Assembly (NCBI GenBank): GCA_036351255.1
Contig: JAZBOS010000079.1
Span: 1 to 64,000, forward strand
DNA length: 64,000 bases
Direction of reading: 5' to 3'
From: Bacteroides sp.
GTDB lineage: Bacteria; Bacteroidota; Bacteroidia; Bacteroidales; UBA7960
Below, in pieces: positions 1 through 9,330 of this stretch. Made by a program: the position numbers and the translations under genes. The notes under the pieces were generated by a model that had not been told where the DNA came from, searched no databases, and saw only the letters and a list, made by a program, of their open reading frames with translations. Position 1 is the first letter of the stretch; every line of letters begins with the position of its first letter.

Positions 1-705
1 CACTTGGCTGAACCCTGCCTTCAACAGGATCTTTTTCATTTCTTCGGGGGTATAAAAATCGGAAGCTGAATGGGCAAGATATTTATAGGCCGGTTTATCT
101 CCCGAAAGCAAACCACCCACCGGCGCAGTGATATACCGCATCTGGGCGTGAAACAAACCACGCATCACAGGGTTATCAGGCTGACTGGTTTCCACAGCCA
201 CAAATTGTCCTCCGGGTCTCAACACCCGGAGTATCTGGGCAAAGAATTTATCCGTATCTGGATTCTTATAGGTCAGGTTACGAAAGGCAAAGGCAATGCC
301 CACGCCATCAAAAAAGCCATCTTCATAGGGCAAATCGGCCGCATCTCCATAACGAAAATCGACCTTGCTGCCGTTCCTTTCTGAAGCTTTCTTGCGTGCC
401 AACTCAAGCATGGGCTGGCTGAAATCAATGGCATAAATTTCGGTTCCGGCAGGAGCATTTTTTTCGAGACGAAAGGCAAGGTCGCCCGTTCCGGTACAAA
501 GATCCAAAAGCCTCTTGGGTTTATTATCCAGCAGCGCCTTCGTGGCTTTTTTGCGCCAGCTCTCATCGAATCGAAGGGTTAAGACACGGTTGATAAGGTC
601 ATATTTTGGGGGTACCGACATAAACATCTTTTGCAGGGGCCGGTAGTTTTTCTTTTCGGATGCTTCCAAGTTTCTAATTTTAAAGGTTCGGGAAATCAGT
701 AGCAT
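1..705 (-). CDS. ubiE: Demethylmenaquinone methyltransferase UbiE/MenG, C-terminus cut by the window edge
   Basis: This enzyme makes the last C-methylation of menaquinone, using S-adenosylmethionine. The reading frame stays open for 235 codons from an ATG at 705 to base 1. About residues 67-75 read LLDLCTGTGD-like (SAM motif I). The segment PPKYDLINRVLTLRFD before it and FRNLTYKNPD and YKYLAHSASDF after it match the UbiE family pattern. The family's last few dozen residues lie outside the window. An alternative start at 627 would remove 26 poorly conserved residues. It is the third gene of a minus-strand run tatD, tcdA, ubiE, 26 bp after tcdA. Identity is firm; the start is not. Confidence 0.9.
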   Translation of the reverse strand, partial: MLLISRTFKIRNLEASEKKNYRPLQKMFMSVPPKYDLINRVLTLRFDESWRKKATKALLDNKPKRLLDLCTGTGDLAFRLEKNAPAGTEIYAIDFSQPMLELARKKASERNGSKVDFRYGDAADLPYEDGFFDGVGIAFAFRNLTYKNPDTDKFFAQILRVLRPGGQFVAVETSQPDNPVMRGLFHAQMRYITAPVGGLLSGDKPAYKYLAHSASDFYTPEEMKKILLKAGFSQV

Positions 706-731
706 GCTAACAAGCAAAGAGGCCTTTTGGT

Positions 732-1517
732 TTAATCGGCTATCACTTTACCGGATTTTTCAGAAGCAACGCGGGGCCTGTTGACCAGCTCAATACCGAT
801 ACCCAGCAATTCGCGAATCACCACAGAAGCACAAACACACCCAAAAATGGCCGGCATATAGGAGATTGTACCCACGGTGGTTTTCTTATTGGGTTCATTT
901 TCCACGGGTGTTATGGCTTCCTCATCCACCAGCTCCGTTGAAAAGACCGCTTTAAAGCCCCCTAAAACACTCAAGCGGCGGAGGCGCTTGCGCAAAATCC
1001 TGGCCAGGTTGCAATGAAAGGTATTCGAGAAATCGGCCACCACGACTTTTGAAGGGTCAAGTTTTCCTCCTGCCCCCATAGAACTTACCAGAGGGAGGCC
1101 AAGTTTCACTGCGCTTTTTATCAGGAAGATCTTCGGGCTGAGGGTATCTATGGCATCTACTACATAATTGTATGATTGCTCAAGGATTTCATCGGTGCGT
1201 GCATCGCGCAGAAACTCATCATGCACCGTTAGTTTCAATTCAGGGTTGATATCAAGGAGCCGCTGGGCCATCAGGCTTGTTTTCCTTTTCCCGTGGGTTG
1301 ATTCAAGGGCCAGTAGTTGCCGGTTACGGTTCGAGGGGTTAACCTGGTCTCCATCAGCAATGGTAAGCTGACCCACACCTGCCCGGCACAACATTTCAGC
1401 CGCATAAGCCCCTACCCCTCCCAGACCTGCAACAAACACATGCGCAGCGCGCAGTTTGTCCAGGTTCTCGGTCTTAATAAGCAATTCGGTGCGTTCCTGC
1501 CAGTGTGATGTATTCAT
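732..1517 (-). CDS. tcdA: tRNA threonylcarbamoyladenosine dehydratase TcdA (ThiF/E1-like)
   Basis: TcdA (CsdL/YgdL) uses ATP to cyclise t6A37 to ct6A in tRNAs that read ANN codons. The 261 residues form a single E1-like adenylating domain. The Rossmann motif GLGGVG is at residues 31-36, the ATP-binding region DGDQVNPSNRNRQ follows, and the signature MGAGGKLDPSKV is near the middle. These distinguish it from MoeB or ThiF, which carry zinc-binding cysteine pairs not seen here. The gene starts 3 bp after the tatD stop, so the two are probably cotranscribed. Family length and motifs agree well. Confidence 0.93.
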   Translation of the reverse strand: MNTSHWQERTELLIKTENLDKLRAAHVFVAGLGGVGAYAAEMLCRAGVGQLTIADGDQVNPSNRNRQLLALESTHGKRKTSLMAQRLLDINPELKLTVHDEFLRDARTDEILEQSYNYVVDAIDTLSPKIFLIKSAVKLGLPLVSSMGAGGKLDPSKVVVADFSNTFHCNLARILRKRLRRLSVLGGFKAVFSTELVDEEAITPVENEPNKKTTVGTISYMPAIFGCVCASVVIRELLGIGIELVNRPRVASEKSGKVIAD

Positions 1518-1520
1518 TCG

Positions 1521-2195
1521 CTATTCCCCAAAAAGCTTTGTAAACCGTTTATAAATTCTTTCTCCGAGCACCTCCTGGTTGGTTTGTTTCAACTGGGCGG
1601 CACGATCATATACTGCCTCGATCTCCAGACCAGAATCGTCAGTCTCCAGAAAGAAATCATCCAGGCCAATATGAAGAAGGCTATGCAAAGCGCGATTGTG
1701 GTCCTTAATTATGGCGGGGCCAAATGAAAGCAGGCAGCCAGCATCGAGACATTGCTTTGCAAGTTGCGCCGATCCACTGAACCCATGAAAAATCCAGGGC
1801 TGGCTTGCCTTCAGTAGCTTCCTTAGGCCCAGCACCTCCTGAAAAGCACGCACGCAATGAATCACCAGGGGCATTTGGAGGGATTCAGATAGTTCAGCGT
1901 GGATCCTGAAAATGGCTTCCTGCATTTCCATTGGCATTTCAATGGCCTTATCCAGTCCGGTTTCTCCAACAGCAACCACCTTAGGATAGCCAAGGGCAAA
2001 ATGCAACTGTTCCTTCAGGATTGCAGGATCCTCCTTACCACGGATATTCCAGGGATGCAATCCAACGGACAATAACTGGTCGCCGCTGGTGTTGAAACTG
2101 TCAATATCGGAAAGAAAAACATTGCGCAGTGACCTCACCCCCGGCCTGGCCGGTCCATGGGTATGCATATCAATAAAAAGTGGGTTTGTGTTCAT
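1521..2195 (-). CDS. TatD-family metal-dependent hydrolase
   Basis: This is a TIM-barrel amidohydrolase-like protein of the TatD DNase family. Metal-ligand motifs are visible in order: HTH (H11 and H13), GETGLD near residue 98, IHC near 128, FHGFSG near 153, and ETDDSG near the C-terminus. At 224 residues it is shorter than the usual 255-265, a subtype common in Bacteroidota. The start must lie before the HTH motif, so ATG 2195 is the best choice. A TAnnTTTG box on the same strand ends only 5 bp before this ATG, which would make the transcript nearly leaderless. The substrate is not predictable. Confidence 0.88.
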   Translation of the reverse strand: MNTNPLFIDMHTHGPARPGVRSLRNVFLSDIDSFNTSGDQLLSVGLHPWNIRGKEDPAILKEQLHFALGYPKVVAVGETGLDKAIEMPMEMQEAIFRIHAELSESLQMPLVIHCVRAFQEVLGLRKLLKASQPWIFHGFSGSAQLAKQCLDAGCLLSFGPAIIKDHNRALHSLLHIGLDDFFLETDDSGLEIEAVYDRAAQLKQTNQEVLGERIYKRFTKLFGE

Positions 2196-2200
2196 TAAAA

Positions 2201-2208
2201 CAAAGTTA
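2201..2208 (-). promoter_or_regulatory. Candidate -7 box for tatD-tcdA-ubiE
   Basis: On the minus strand this reads TAACTTTG, a perfect TAnnTTTG. It sits 5-12 bp upstream of the tatD ATG, leaving almost no 5' leader. No convincing TTTG -33 partner is seen at the expected distance, so it may be chance. Confidence 0.35.
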
Positions 2209-2233
2209 AGAATTTAGGACTGACAGAAAAACA

Positions 2234-2266
2234 TTTGTGAATATCCGCAAATTTTCCTTAAATTTG
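2234..2266 (+). promoter_or_regulatory. Bacteroidota-type promoter for ppdK
   Basis: TTTG at 2234-2237 is followed after 21 bp by TAAATTTG at 2259-2266, matching the Bacteroidota -33 TTTG and -7 TAnnTTTG consensus. The implied leader before ppdK is about 105 nt. Confidence 0.72.
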
Positions 2267-2376
2267 TACTCTTTTTTACAGCGCATTTTACGCTTAACTA
2301 AAAGATTTTCAACAACATAAGTAGATTTTTTCGAAACTTAAGGGTCAATAATATCAATTTTTTAAAATCAAAACAG

Positions 2377-5181
2377 ATGAACGACAAAACGAAACAAGCA
2401 GATCAAATAGTTGATACTATAATGAAGAATAAAAAGGTATACTTCTTCGGCGGCAAGCGTGCCGATGGTGACTCTACCCTTCGTAACCTGCTTGGAGGTA
2501 AAGGCGCTAACCTGGCCGAGATGGTGAACATTGGAGCACCCGTACCTCCCGGATTTACAATTACCACAGAAGTTTGCACCCTCTATAACCTCCAAGGCCG
2601 CGAAAATGTGGTTGAGGCCATTAAAGCTGAAGTTCATGAAAACATGCGTAAAGTGGAAGCCCAGATGGGTGCCGGTTTCGGTGATAAGGATAACCCCCTG
2701 CTGATGTCGGTCCGTTCAGGTGCCAGGGCATCTATGCCTGGCATGATGGATACCGTCCTTAACCTGGGTTTGAACGAAGCCACCCTGGAGGGACTTGCCA
2801 AGAAAACCGGTAATGAACGCTTTGTATGGGACTCCTACCGCCGTTTCGTTCAGATGTACGGCGATGTGGTTATGGGCATGAAACCCGCAAATAAAGAAGA
2901 CCACGATCCTTTTGATGAGATCATGGATCACCTCAAAGAAGAAAAAGGTGCCAAAAACGACCAGGACCTTTCCACCGATGACCTGAAAGAACTGGTTAAA
3001 CGCTTCAAGAAGGCAGTGAAGGAAGTTACCGGAAAAGACTTCCCGGAAGACCCGTGGGAGCAGCTCTGGGGATCCGTAATGGCTGTTTTCGAATCGTGGA
3101 ACAACCCCCGTGCCACCTATTATCGTAAAATGCACAACATCCCCGCAGAATGGGGAACCGCTGTAAACGTCCAGGCCATGGTATTTGGCAATATGGGCGA
3201 CACTTCGGCTACTGGAGTGGCCTTTACCCGTGATGCTGCCACCGGTGAAAATATCTTCAATGGTGAATACCTTGTCAATGCACAGGGAGAAGACGTGGTG
3301 GCCGGTATCCGTACCCCCCGCCAGATCACCAAAGAAGGCTCACTGCGCTGGGCCAAACTACAGGGCGTAAGCGAAGAAGAAAGGAAAGCCAACTATCCTT
3401 CTCTGGAAGAGCTTTTTCCTGAGCTTTACAAGCAACTCGATGAACTGCAGAATAACCTGGAAAATCACTACCGTGATATGCAGGACCTGGAGTTCACCAT
3501 TCAGGAAGGCAAACTTTGGATGCTTCAGACCCGCAATGGTAAACGTACTGGCCCAGCTATGGTGAAGATCGCGATGGATAAGATGCGCGATGGCAGCCTC
3601 AAGGAAGAAGAAGCCATTATGCGCGTTGAGCCCAACAAACTGGACGAGCTGCTCCACCCCGTTTTCGAGAAGAATGAATTGGCCAAATCCAAAATCCTGG
3701 CCAAAGGATTGCCCGCCTCCCCTGGTGCTGCCACCGGAAAAATTGTCTTCTTTGCCGATGATGCTGCTGAATGGGCTGCAAAAGGGGAAAAAGTAATTCT
3801 GGTGCGTTTGGAAACATCTCCTGAAGACCTGGCCGGTATGGATGCTGCTGAAGGTATTCTCACTGCCCGTGGAGGGATGACCTCACACGCAGCTGTTGTG
3901 GCTCGCGGCATGGGTAAATGCTGTGTGTCGGGCGCAGGTGCCTGCATCATTAATTACAAGAATAAAACAATGACCATTGGCAGCACTGTCTTGAAAGAAG
4001 GAGACTTCATTTCGCTGAACGGTACCACAGGTGAAGTAATTGATGGGAAAGTGAAGACCGTTGACCCGGAGATGAGCGGCGACTTTGCTGAATTGATGAA
4101 TCTGGCCGAAAAGCATACCCGCATGTATGTCCGCACCAATGCTGACACCCCTAAGGATGCCCGCGTTGCACGCGAATTCGGTGCCAAGGGAATCGGTCTT
4201 TGCCGTACCGAACACATGTTCTTCGAAGGCGAACGCATCAAAGCCATGCGCGAAATGATTCTGGCTGATAATGAAGAAGGACGCCGCAAGGCCCTTAAGA
4301 AACTGTTGCCCATCCAGCGTGAGGACTTTGAAGGAATCTTCGAAGCCATGCAAGACCTGCCTGTAACAGTTCGTCTGCTTGACCCGCCTCTTCACGAATT
4401 CCTTCCCCAGGAGCCCGAAAACCAGGCTGTTATGGCCAAAGAAATGGGGATCACCCCCGAGGAAGTGAAAGCCAAGGTCGACTCTCTCCACGAACAAAAC
4501 CCCATGCTGGGACACCGTGGATGCCGACTGGGTAATACCTATCCTGAAATCTCTGAGATGCAGGCACGCGCCATAATGGAAGCTGCCGTGAATCTGAAGA
4601 AAAAAGGCATCAAAGCCATCCCCGAGATTATGATCCCCCTCACGGGTACATTCGAAGAGATGAAACTCCAAGAAGAAATCGTTCGCACCACCTGTGAACA
4701 GGTGCTGGAAGAAAACAACGAGCGCATTGAATACCTGGTTGGTACAATGATCGAAATCCCCCGTGCTACCCTGATCGCTGACAAGATCGCCCAAACCGCC
4801 GAGTTCTTCTCGTTTGGTACCAATGACCTGACGCAGATGACCTTTGGCTACTCGCGCGACGATGCCGGGCGCTTCCTCCCCGTCTACCTGGAGAAGGGCC
4901 TGCTAAAGCACGATCCATTCCAGGTTCTTGACCAGGAAGGTGTTGGTCAGCTGGTACGCATTGGTGTTGAACGTGGCCGCCAGGGACGCCCAGGGCTGAA
5001 AGTGGGCATCTGTGGTGAACACGGCGGAGAACCCTCCTCTGTTGAATTCTGCAATAGCGTTGGAATGGACTATGTAAGCTGCTCACCCTTCCGCGTGCCC
5101 ATCGCACGTCTGGCAGCAGCGCAGGCTGTGGTCCGCGAAAACCTCACCAAAAAAGGCGGTGCTGGTTATACCACTGCTTAA
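2377..5181 (+). CDS. ppdK: Pyruvate, phosphate dikinase
   Basis: PpdK interconverts pyruvate, ATP and phosphate with phosphoenolpyruvate, AMP and pyrophosphate. The 934 residues show the full order: an N-terminal ATP-grasp domain beginning KVYFFGGKRADGD, the central phosphohistidine domain with GGMTSHAAVVARGMGK (the histidine is about residue 504), and a C-terminal TIM barrel with GICGEHGGEP carrying the catalytic cysteine. The protein is somewhat longer than the usual 875-910. About 18 residues precede the conserved start, and an ATG at 2422 is an alternative. It stands alone, with its own promoter and a strong terminator. With PckA and Ldh nearby it places flexible PEP/pyruvate metabolism in this region. 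Confidence 0.97.
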   Translation: MNDKTKQADQIVDTIMKNKKVYFFGGKRADGDSTLRNLLGGKGANLAEMVNIGAPVPPGFTITTEVCTLYNLQGRENVVEAIKAEVHENMRKVEAQMGAGFGDKDNPLLMSVRSGARASMPGMMDTVLNLGLNEATLEGLAKKTGNERFVWDSYRRFVQMYGDVVMGMKPANKEDHDPFDEIMDHLKEEKGAKNDQDLSTDDLKELVKRFKKAVKEVTGKDFPEDPWEQLWGSVMAVFESWNNPRATYYRKMHNIPAEWGTAVNVQAMVFGNMGDTSATGVAFTRDAATGENIFNGEYLVNAQGEDVVAGIRTPRQITKEGSLRWAKLQGVSEEERKANYPSLEELFPELYKQLDELQNNLENHYRDMQDLEFTIQEGKLWMLQTRNGKRTGPAMVKIAMDKMRDGSLKEEEAIMRVEPNKLDELLHPVFEKNELAKSKILAKGLPASPGAATGKIVFFADDAAEWAAKGEKVILVRLETSPEDLAGMDAAEGILTARGGMTSHAAVVARGMGKCCVSGAGACIINYKNKTMTIGSTVLKEGDFISLNGTTGEVIDGKVKTVDPEMSGDFAELMNLAEKHTRMYVRTNADTPKDARVAREFGAKGIGLCRTEHMFFEGERIKAMREMILADNEEGRRKALKKLLPIQREDFEGIFEAMQDLPVTVRLLDPPLHEFLPQEPENQAVMAKEMGITPEEVKAKVDSLHEQNPMLGHRGCRLGNTYPEISEMQARAIMEAAVNLKKKGIKAIPEIMIPLTGTFEEMKLQEEIVRTTCEQVLEENNERIEYLVGTMIEIPRATLIADKIAQTAEFFSFGTNDLTQMTFGYSRDDAGRFLPVYLEKGLLKHDPFQVLDQEGVGQLVRIGVERGRQGRPGLKVGICGEHGGEPSSVEFCNSVGMDYVSCSPFRVPIARLAAAQAVVRENLTKKGGAGYTTA

Positions 5182-5200
5182 TAAAAGGTAATTATTATCA

Positions 5201-5236
5201 AAAAAGCTGCTTCGGGGCCCGGAGCAGCTTTTTTTG
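5201..5236 (+). terminator. Intrinsic terminator after ppdK
   Basis: A 15-bp stem (5201-5215 with 5219-5233, one G-U pair) around a 3-nt loop, followed by a T tract. It begins 20 bp after the ppdK stop. Confidence 0.9.
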
Positions 5237-5284
5237 TTTTCCGTTTTTTTAAATTTCTAAAACCACTACAAAAAAAGCTTAAAG

Positions 5285-5337
5285 GAGACACAAAAACCTC
5301 AAAATTTTTAAAAAAAGATAATCTTTCTTTGTGTCTC
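5285..5337. repeat. Inverted repeat upstream of the GxxExxY gene
   Basis: GAGACACAAA at 5285-5294 pairs perfectly with TTTGTGTCTC at 5328-5337 across an AT-rich 33-nt loop. TTTGTG-type words then recur to 5372 (TTTGTGTCTC, TTTTGTGGAA, TTTGTGTAAT). From general knowledge, similar runs often precede GxxExxY genes in Bacteroidota. Its role is unknown. Confidence 0.6.
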
Positions 5338-5393
5338 TTTGTTTTATTTTTTTGTGGAACTTTGTGTAATAGCTTATTTTTTATTTTCTCAAG

Positions 5394-5828
5394 ATGGTGA
5401 AAATGAGCTTGGAAATAGAGAACAGGCTATCAAACATTATCATTGGATGTGCTATTGAAGTCCACAAATTATTAGGGCCAGGAATACTCGAATCCGCATA
5501 TAAAGAATGCTTGTATTACGAATTAATAAGATCAGGCCTGAATGTCCAAAATGAAAAACCAATGCCTGTCATTTACAAGAAAGTGAAACTTGATCATGGT
5601 TATCGCATCGACTTACTTGTTGAGGATAGGGTAGTTATTGAGATTAAAATAACGGACTGCTTTACAGACGTGCATCTTGCACAGGTCCTTACCTATTTAA
5701 GACTTGGCAACTAAAGGCTTGGGCTGCTGCTTAATTTCAACGTAACCACAAAAAAAAACGGTATTAAAAGAATCATTTATAAAAAACCAAACCTTACTCC
5801 GGAAAATAACTTTCTCTTATCGCCTTAA
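5394..5828 (+). pseudogene. GxxExxY-family protein interrupted by an in-frame stop
   Basis: The first 106 codons encode a typical GxxExxY protein (PD-(D/E)XK nuclease-like fold of unknown function), with GPGILESAY supplying the name motif and IDLLVEDRVVIEIK resembling a nuclease core. A TAA at 5712-5714 cuts it after YLRLGN. Reading on in the same frame gives RLGLLLNFNV and then GIKRII, which is exactly the expected family C-terminus, before a second stop at 5826-5828. A one-base change such as TTA to TAA explains this. The read-through frame runs 35 bp into the convergent M28 gene. It may be a recent nonsense mutation, a sequencing error, or a still-active truncated form. Confidence 0.85.
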
Positions 5829-7452
5829 ACTCCGATCCTTCCTTCCATTTTGGCCAATCATTGCTGTTCGCCAGTTTCCAGGCGATATAAAATGCCAGGC
5901 GCGCATCCTCCACGATGCCATCCATGTTCCAGGTCTCAGCCTCATATTTGTCTGCTGGTTTATGATAGTTATTAGCCAGCCAATCTTTTTCCTTTTGTGC
6001 CATCCATTCGCGGCCGTGTTCACGATGATCCATATTACCCCGGGCAAAAAGCGCGGGCACTCCTGCCCTAGCAAAGGCAAAATGGTCAGCACGATAATAC
6101 ATCCCTGACTCAGGCGTGGGGTCGGCCACCACATAACGATCCTGCCTTTGCGCTGCTTCCTCCACCAGATCATCCAGGGTCGATTGCCCGAAACCGGTAA
6201 TCATCACATCGTGCATCCGCCCAACGGGAAGCATCAGGTCGTTGTTGAAGTTAGCCACCGTCTTTTCCAGCGGAAATGCAGGATGTTTTGCATACCAAAG
6301 GGCGCCCAACAGCCCTTGTTCTTCAGCGGTAGGTGCCAGAAACATCAACGAACGACGGGACCTGTTTTCCAGTTTGCCAAAAGCTTTGGCTATTTCCAGC
6401 ATCCAGGCAAGGGAAGTGCCATTATCTACCGCACCACGATAAATGGAATCACCGTTTATCACGGGGCCAATGCCAAAATGATCCCAGTGAGCCGAGAAAA
6501 TAATGACCTCATCGGCAAGATCCGTACCCGGCATAACCCCAACCACGTTTTGAGATACATCATAGGTAAATGTGCTTTCCATCTCAAATGAAAGGCGGGT
6601 ATTCAGATCAACAGCTTTGAAATTTGGCTCGGCGGCCTTTGCCGACAGTTCGGAGAATTCCAGCCCGGCAAATGAGAACAGTTCCTCAGCGGCCTCAGTA
6701 GTGAGCCAGCCCTCTACATCAGCAAACTCAGCATAACCGTTCTCATCCTGCAGGTAGAGGTTGGGTGAAACCGCCCCGTTTACCACCACACTCCAGGGGT
6801 AGCCCGCCCCTCGTGTATTATGTACGATAAGCAAACCTGTGGCACCTTGCCGCGCCGCTTCTTCATATTTATAGGTCCAGCGGCCATAATAGGTCATGGC
6901 ATTCCCGGTGAAAAGATCCGGATCTCCTGTTGCCAGACCGGGGTCATTGACCAGCACCAAAACGATCTTTCCGCGAGCATCCAGCCCTTCGTAATCATTC
7001 CATCCGTATTCAGGGGCTACGATGCCATATCCGGCAAACACCACCGGGGCGTCCTCAATCTTTGTGAATGGCTGTACTTTTCGCGAAAAAGCCACAAATT
7101 CGCTGAGATTATTGAACATCAGCTCTCCTTTCCCATTCGTCAACCTGAGGGTTTCAGCTGGTTTCACCTTCACTTCAATCAGCGGCACCTCCTGGAAATA
7201 ACTCCCGTTGAAGGCAGGCTCTAAACCGAGGCCGATGAACTGTTGCTGCAAATAATTAATGGTAAGTTCCTCGCCTTCAGTAAAAGGCGCACGACCCATA
7301 AATTCATCAGAGGCAAGCACCTTGATGTATTCTACCATGGCTTCTCCATCGATAACCGCTTCTGCCTGAAAAAAATCCTTATCTGCATTCGGGCTGCAAC
7401 CAGGAACCCCAAGCCCAATGGCCAGTAAGATAATGATCACGTTCTTTTTCAT
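5794..7452 (-). CDS. M28-family zinc aminopeptidase lipoprotein with PA domain
   Basis: Probably an exported aminopeptidase that feeds on peptides. The N-terminus has a hydrophobic signal ending GVPGC (Cys19), an acceptable but imperfect lipobox. A PA domain lies around residues 135-235 (FAGYGIVAPEYGW, then GKIVLVLVNDP). The M28 catalytic domain carries the co-catalytic metal ligands and base: HWD at 322-324, D343 in GAVDNG, E377/E378 in TAEEQG, D405 in NNDLM, and a late histidine in RADHFAFA. The 552-residue length fits the PA-M28 architecture. It is monocistronic, with a TAGGTTTG box at 7472-7479. Substrate preference cannot be read from sequence. Confidence 0.92.
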   Translation of the reverse strand: MKKNVIIILLAIGLGVPGCSPNADKDFFQAEAVIDGEAMVEYIKVLASDEFMGRAPFTEGEELTINYLQQQFIGLGLEPAFNGSYFQEVPLIEVKVKPAETLRLTNGKGELMFNNLSEFVAFSRKVQPFTKIEDAPVVFAGYGIVAPEYGWNDYEGLDARGKIVLVLVNDPGLATGDPDLFTGNAMTYYGRWTYKYEEAARQGATGLLIVHNTRGAGYPWSVVVNGAVSPNLYLQDENGYAEFADVEGWLTTEAAEELFSFAGLEFSELSAKAAEPNFKAVDLNTRLSFEMESTFTYDVSQNVVGVMPGTDLADEVIIFSAHWDHFGIGPVINGDSIYRGAVDNGTSLAWMLEIAKAFGKLENRSRRSLMFLAPTAEEQGLLGALWYAKHPAFPLEKTVANFNNDLMLPVGRMHDVMITGFGQSTLDDLVEEAAQRQDRYVVADPTPESGMYYRADHFAFARAGVPALFARGNMDHREHGREWMAQKEKDWLANNYHKPADKYEAETWNMDGIVEDARLAFYIAWKLANSNDWPKWKEGSEFKAIRESYFPE

Positions 7453-7471
7453 GATTTTTGATTTGATGATA

Positions 7472-7479
7472 CAAACCTA
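7472..7479 (-). promoter_or_regulatory. -7 box for the M28 peptidase gene
   Basis: TAGGTTTG on the minus strand, 20 bp before the ATG at 7452. No clear -33 TTTG is seen. Confidence 0.5.
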
Positions 7480-7569
7480 GTGCTTTCAGCCTTTCGCTGG
7501 AAGAAAATCTTTCATTTTTTCATCCTGAAAAATGAAAAAATAGATATGGCTAAAATATTTCCTTTTTCA

Positions 7570-7601
7570 CTACATCTCATGTAGCATTTTTCTTAATTTT
7601 G
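7570..7601 (+). promoter_or_regulatory. pckA promoter with overlapping dyad
   Basis: The -7 box TAATTTTG is at 7594-7601. Just upstream, where the -33 region should be, a perfect dyad CTACAT-CTC-ATGTAG spans 7570-7584 and there is no TTTG. A regulator binding site that replaces or covers the -33 element is a reasonable inference, since pckA is commonly regulated by carbon source. Confidence 0.55.
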
Positions 7602-7658
7602 GCACAAACCCTTTCGGGTTGTTTCCAATCATCCAATAAAACAATAAAAAACAATTTC

Positions 7659-9317
7659 ATGCAGGATCTTACAACAGCGGGCAGCAACCAACTGCAAACG
7701 CCTGATTTGAGCCAGTATGGCATTCAGGATGTGAAAGAGATTTATTACAATCTCTCGTTTGATGAATTTTTCAACCATGAAACCAATCTTTCACTTGAGG
7801 GTTTTGAAAAAGGTTTCGTCACCAATCTGGGCGCGGTGGCGGTCGACACAGGCATTTTCACTGGCCGTTCCCCAAAGGACAAGTATATTGTCCGCGAGGA
7901 AACCTCACAAGACAATATCTGGTGGGCTGATGGGGGAAATAACCGCTCAGATAACAAGCCTATTTCAGAGGATGTGTGGAAAGAACTCAAGCAAAACACC
8001 CTGAATGAATTTCATGGTAAAAGGCTTTATGTCCAGGACGCCTATTGCGGAGCCAATGAGAATACGCGCCTGAAAATCAGGATTGTCACAGAAGTTGCCT
8101 GGATGGCTCACTTTGTTAAGAATATGTTTATCAGGCCAACCAAAGAAGAGCTAAAGGACTTTGAACCCGACTTTGTGATGCTCAATGCCTGCAAAACGGT
8201 CAACCCAAAGTGGAAGGAGCAAAAACTCCACTCAGAAGTTTATGTTGCCTTTAACCTGAAAGAAAAGTGTGCCGTGGTTGGCGGTACCTGGTATGGAGGG
8301 GAAATTAAGAAGGGTTTCTTCTCGATGATGAATTATTACCTGCCCCTCAAAGGAATTGCTGCCATGCATTGCTCGGCCAACATGGGCAAGGACGGTGATA
8401 CCGCTATATTCTTCGGACTTTCAGGAACAGGAAAAACAACACTGTCGGCCGATCCTGAACGTTTCCTCATTGGTGACGACGAACACGGTTGGGACGATGA
8501 AGGCGTCTTCAACTTCGAAGGAGGATGCTATGCCAAATGCATCAACCTTTGCAAGGAAAATGAACCCGATATATATAACGCCATCCGCCGCGATGCCCTG
8601 CTCGAGAATGTTGTTTACGACCCAAAGACTGGTGAAGTAGATTTTGAAGACACCTCCAAAACCGAGAACACCCGGGTCTCCTACCCCATTTATCATATTC
8701 AGAACATCGTAAAACCGGTTTCAAAAGGCACCCACCCTAGAAAAATCATCTTTCTCACTGCCGATGCCTTTGGTGTCATTCCACCTGTATCGCGCCTGAC
8801 ACGTGACCAGGCAATGTATTATTTCCTTTGCGGGTACACTGCCAAGCTGGCTGGCACCGAACTTGGCATCAAAGAACCTGTACCTACCTTTTCGGCAGCT
8901 TTTGGGGCGGCCTTTCTGCTGCTCCACCCCACGGTCTATGCCCAGGAACTGGCCCGCAAGATGGATGCCAATGACTCAAACGCCTACCTGGTAAACACCG
9001 GATGGATCGGTGGCGCTTATGGCGTTGGCAAACGCATTGACCTCAGGAGCACGCGGAACATCATAACCGCCATCCTCGACGACTCGATTAACAATGCCGA
9101 ATACGAGGAAATGGCGCCTTTTGGCCTGATGATACCCACAACGGTTAATGGCGTCAGTCCTGCAATCCTCAATCCACGGAATGCATGGAAATCGCCAGAT
9201 GAATACAACAAGCAAGCCATTGGACTAGCACTAAAGTTCATTGAAAACTTCAGCCGGTTTACGGATACCGAAGAAGGCAAACGCCTGGAAACGGCAGGTC
9301 CCAAAGCCAGTATTTAA
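7659..9317 (+). CDS. pckA: Phosphoenolpyruvate carboxykinase (ATP)
   Basis: PckA converts oxaloacetate and ATP to PEP and CO2, and in anaerobic Bacteroidota it often runs toward oxaloacetate for succinate formation. The kinase-1a P-loop [11 protein letters not shown] is followed by kinase-2 [10 protein letters not shown] and the GGCYAK region. RSPKDKYIV near the N-terminus contributes to substrate binding. ATG 7659 gives 552 residues, close to the family's 530-545. The in-frame TTG at 7599 lies inside the -7 box and cannot be the start. The gene stands alone between its own promoter and a terminator. Confidence 0.96.
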   Translation: MQDLTTAGSNQLQTPDLSQYGIQDVKEIYYNLSFDEFFNHETNLSLEGFEKGFVTNLGAVAVDTGIFTGRSPKDKYIVREETSQDNIWWADGGNNRSDNKPISEDVWKELKQNTLNEFHGKRLYVQDAYCGANENTRLKIRIVTEVAWMAHFVKNMFIRPTKEELKDFEPDFVMLNACKTVNPKWKEQKLHSEVYVAFNLKEKCAVVGGTWYGGEIKKGFFSMMNYYLPLKGIAAMHCSANMGKDGDTAIFFGLSGTGKTTLSADPERFLIGDDEHGWDDEGVFNFEGGCYAKCINLCKENEPDIYNAIRRDALLENVVYDPKTGEVDFEDTSKTENTRVSYPIYHIQNIVKPVSKGTHPRKIIFLTADAFGVIPPVSRLTRDQAMYYFLCGYTAKLAGTELGIKEPVPTFSAAFGAAFLLLHPTVYAQELARKMDANDSNAYLVNTGWIGGAYGVGKRIDLRSTRNIITAILDDSINNAEYEEMAPFGLMIPTTVNGVSPAILNPRNAWKSPDEYNKQAIGLALKFIENFSRFTDTEEGKRLETAGPKASI

Positions 9318-9330
9318 ACATTTTTTTCTA

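Noticed and set aside
3883-4794. 303-codon open frame on the minus strand
   Set aside because: It lies wholly inside ppdK, antisense, with no domain, promoter or start context; codon bias of the sense gene explains it.
7599-7658. Upstream TTG start adding 20 residues to PckA
   Set aside because: The TTG falls inside the perfect -7 box TAATTTTG, so it would not be transcribed.
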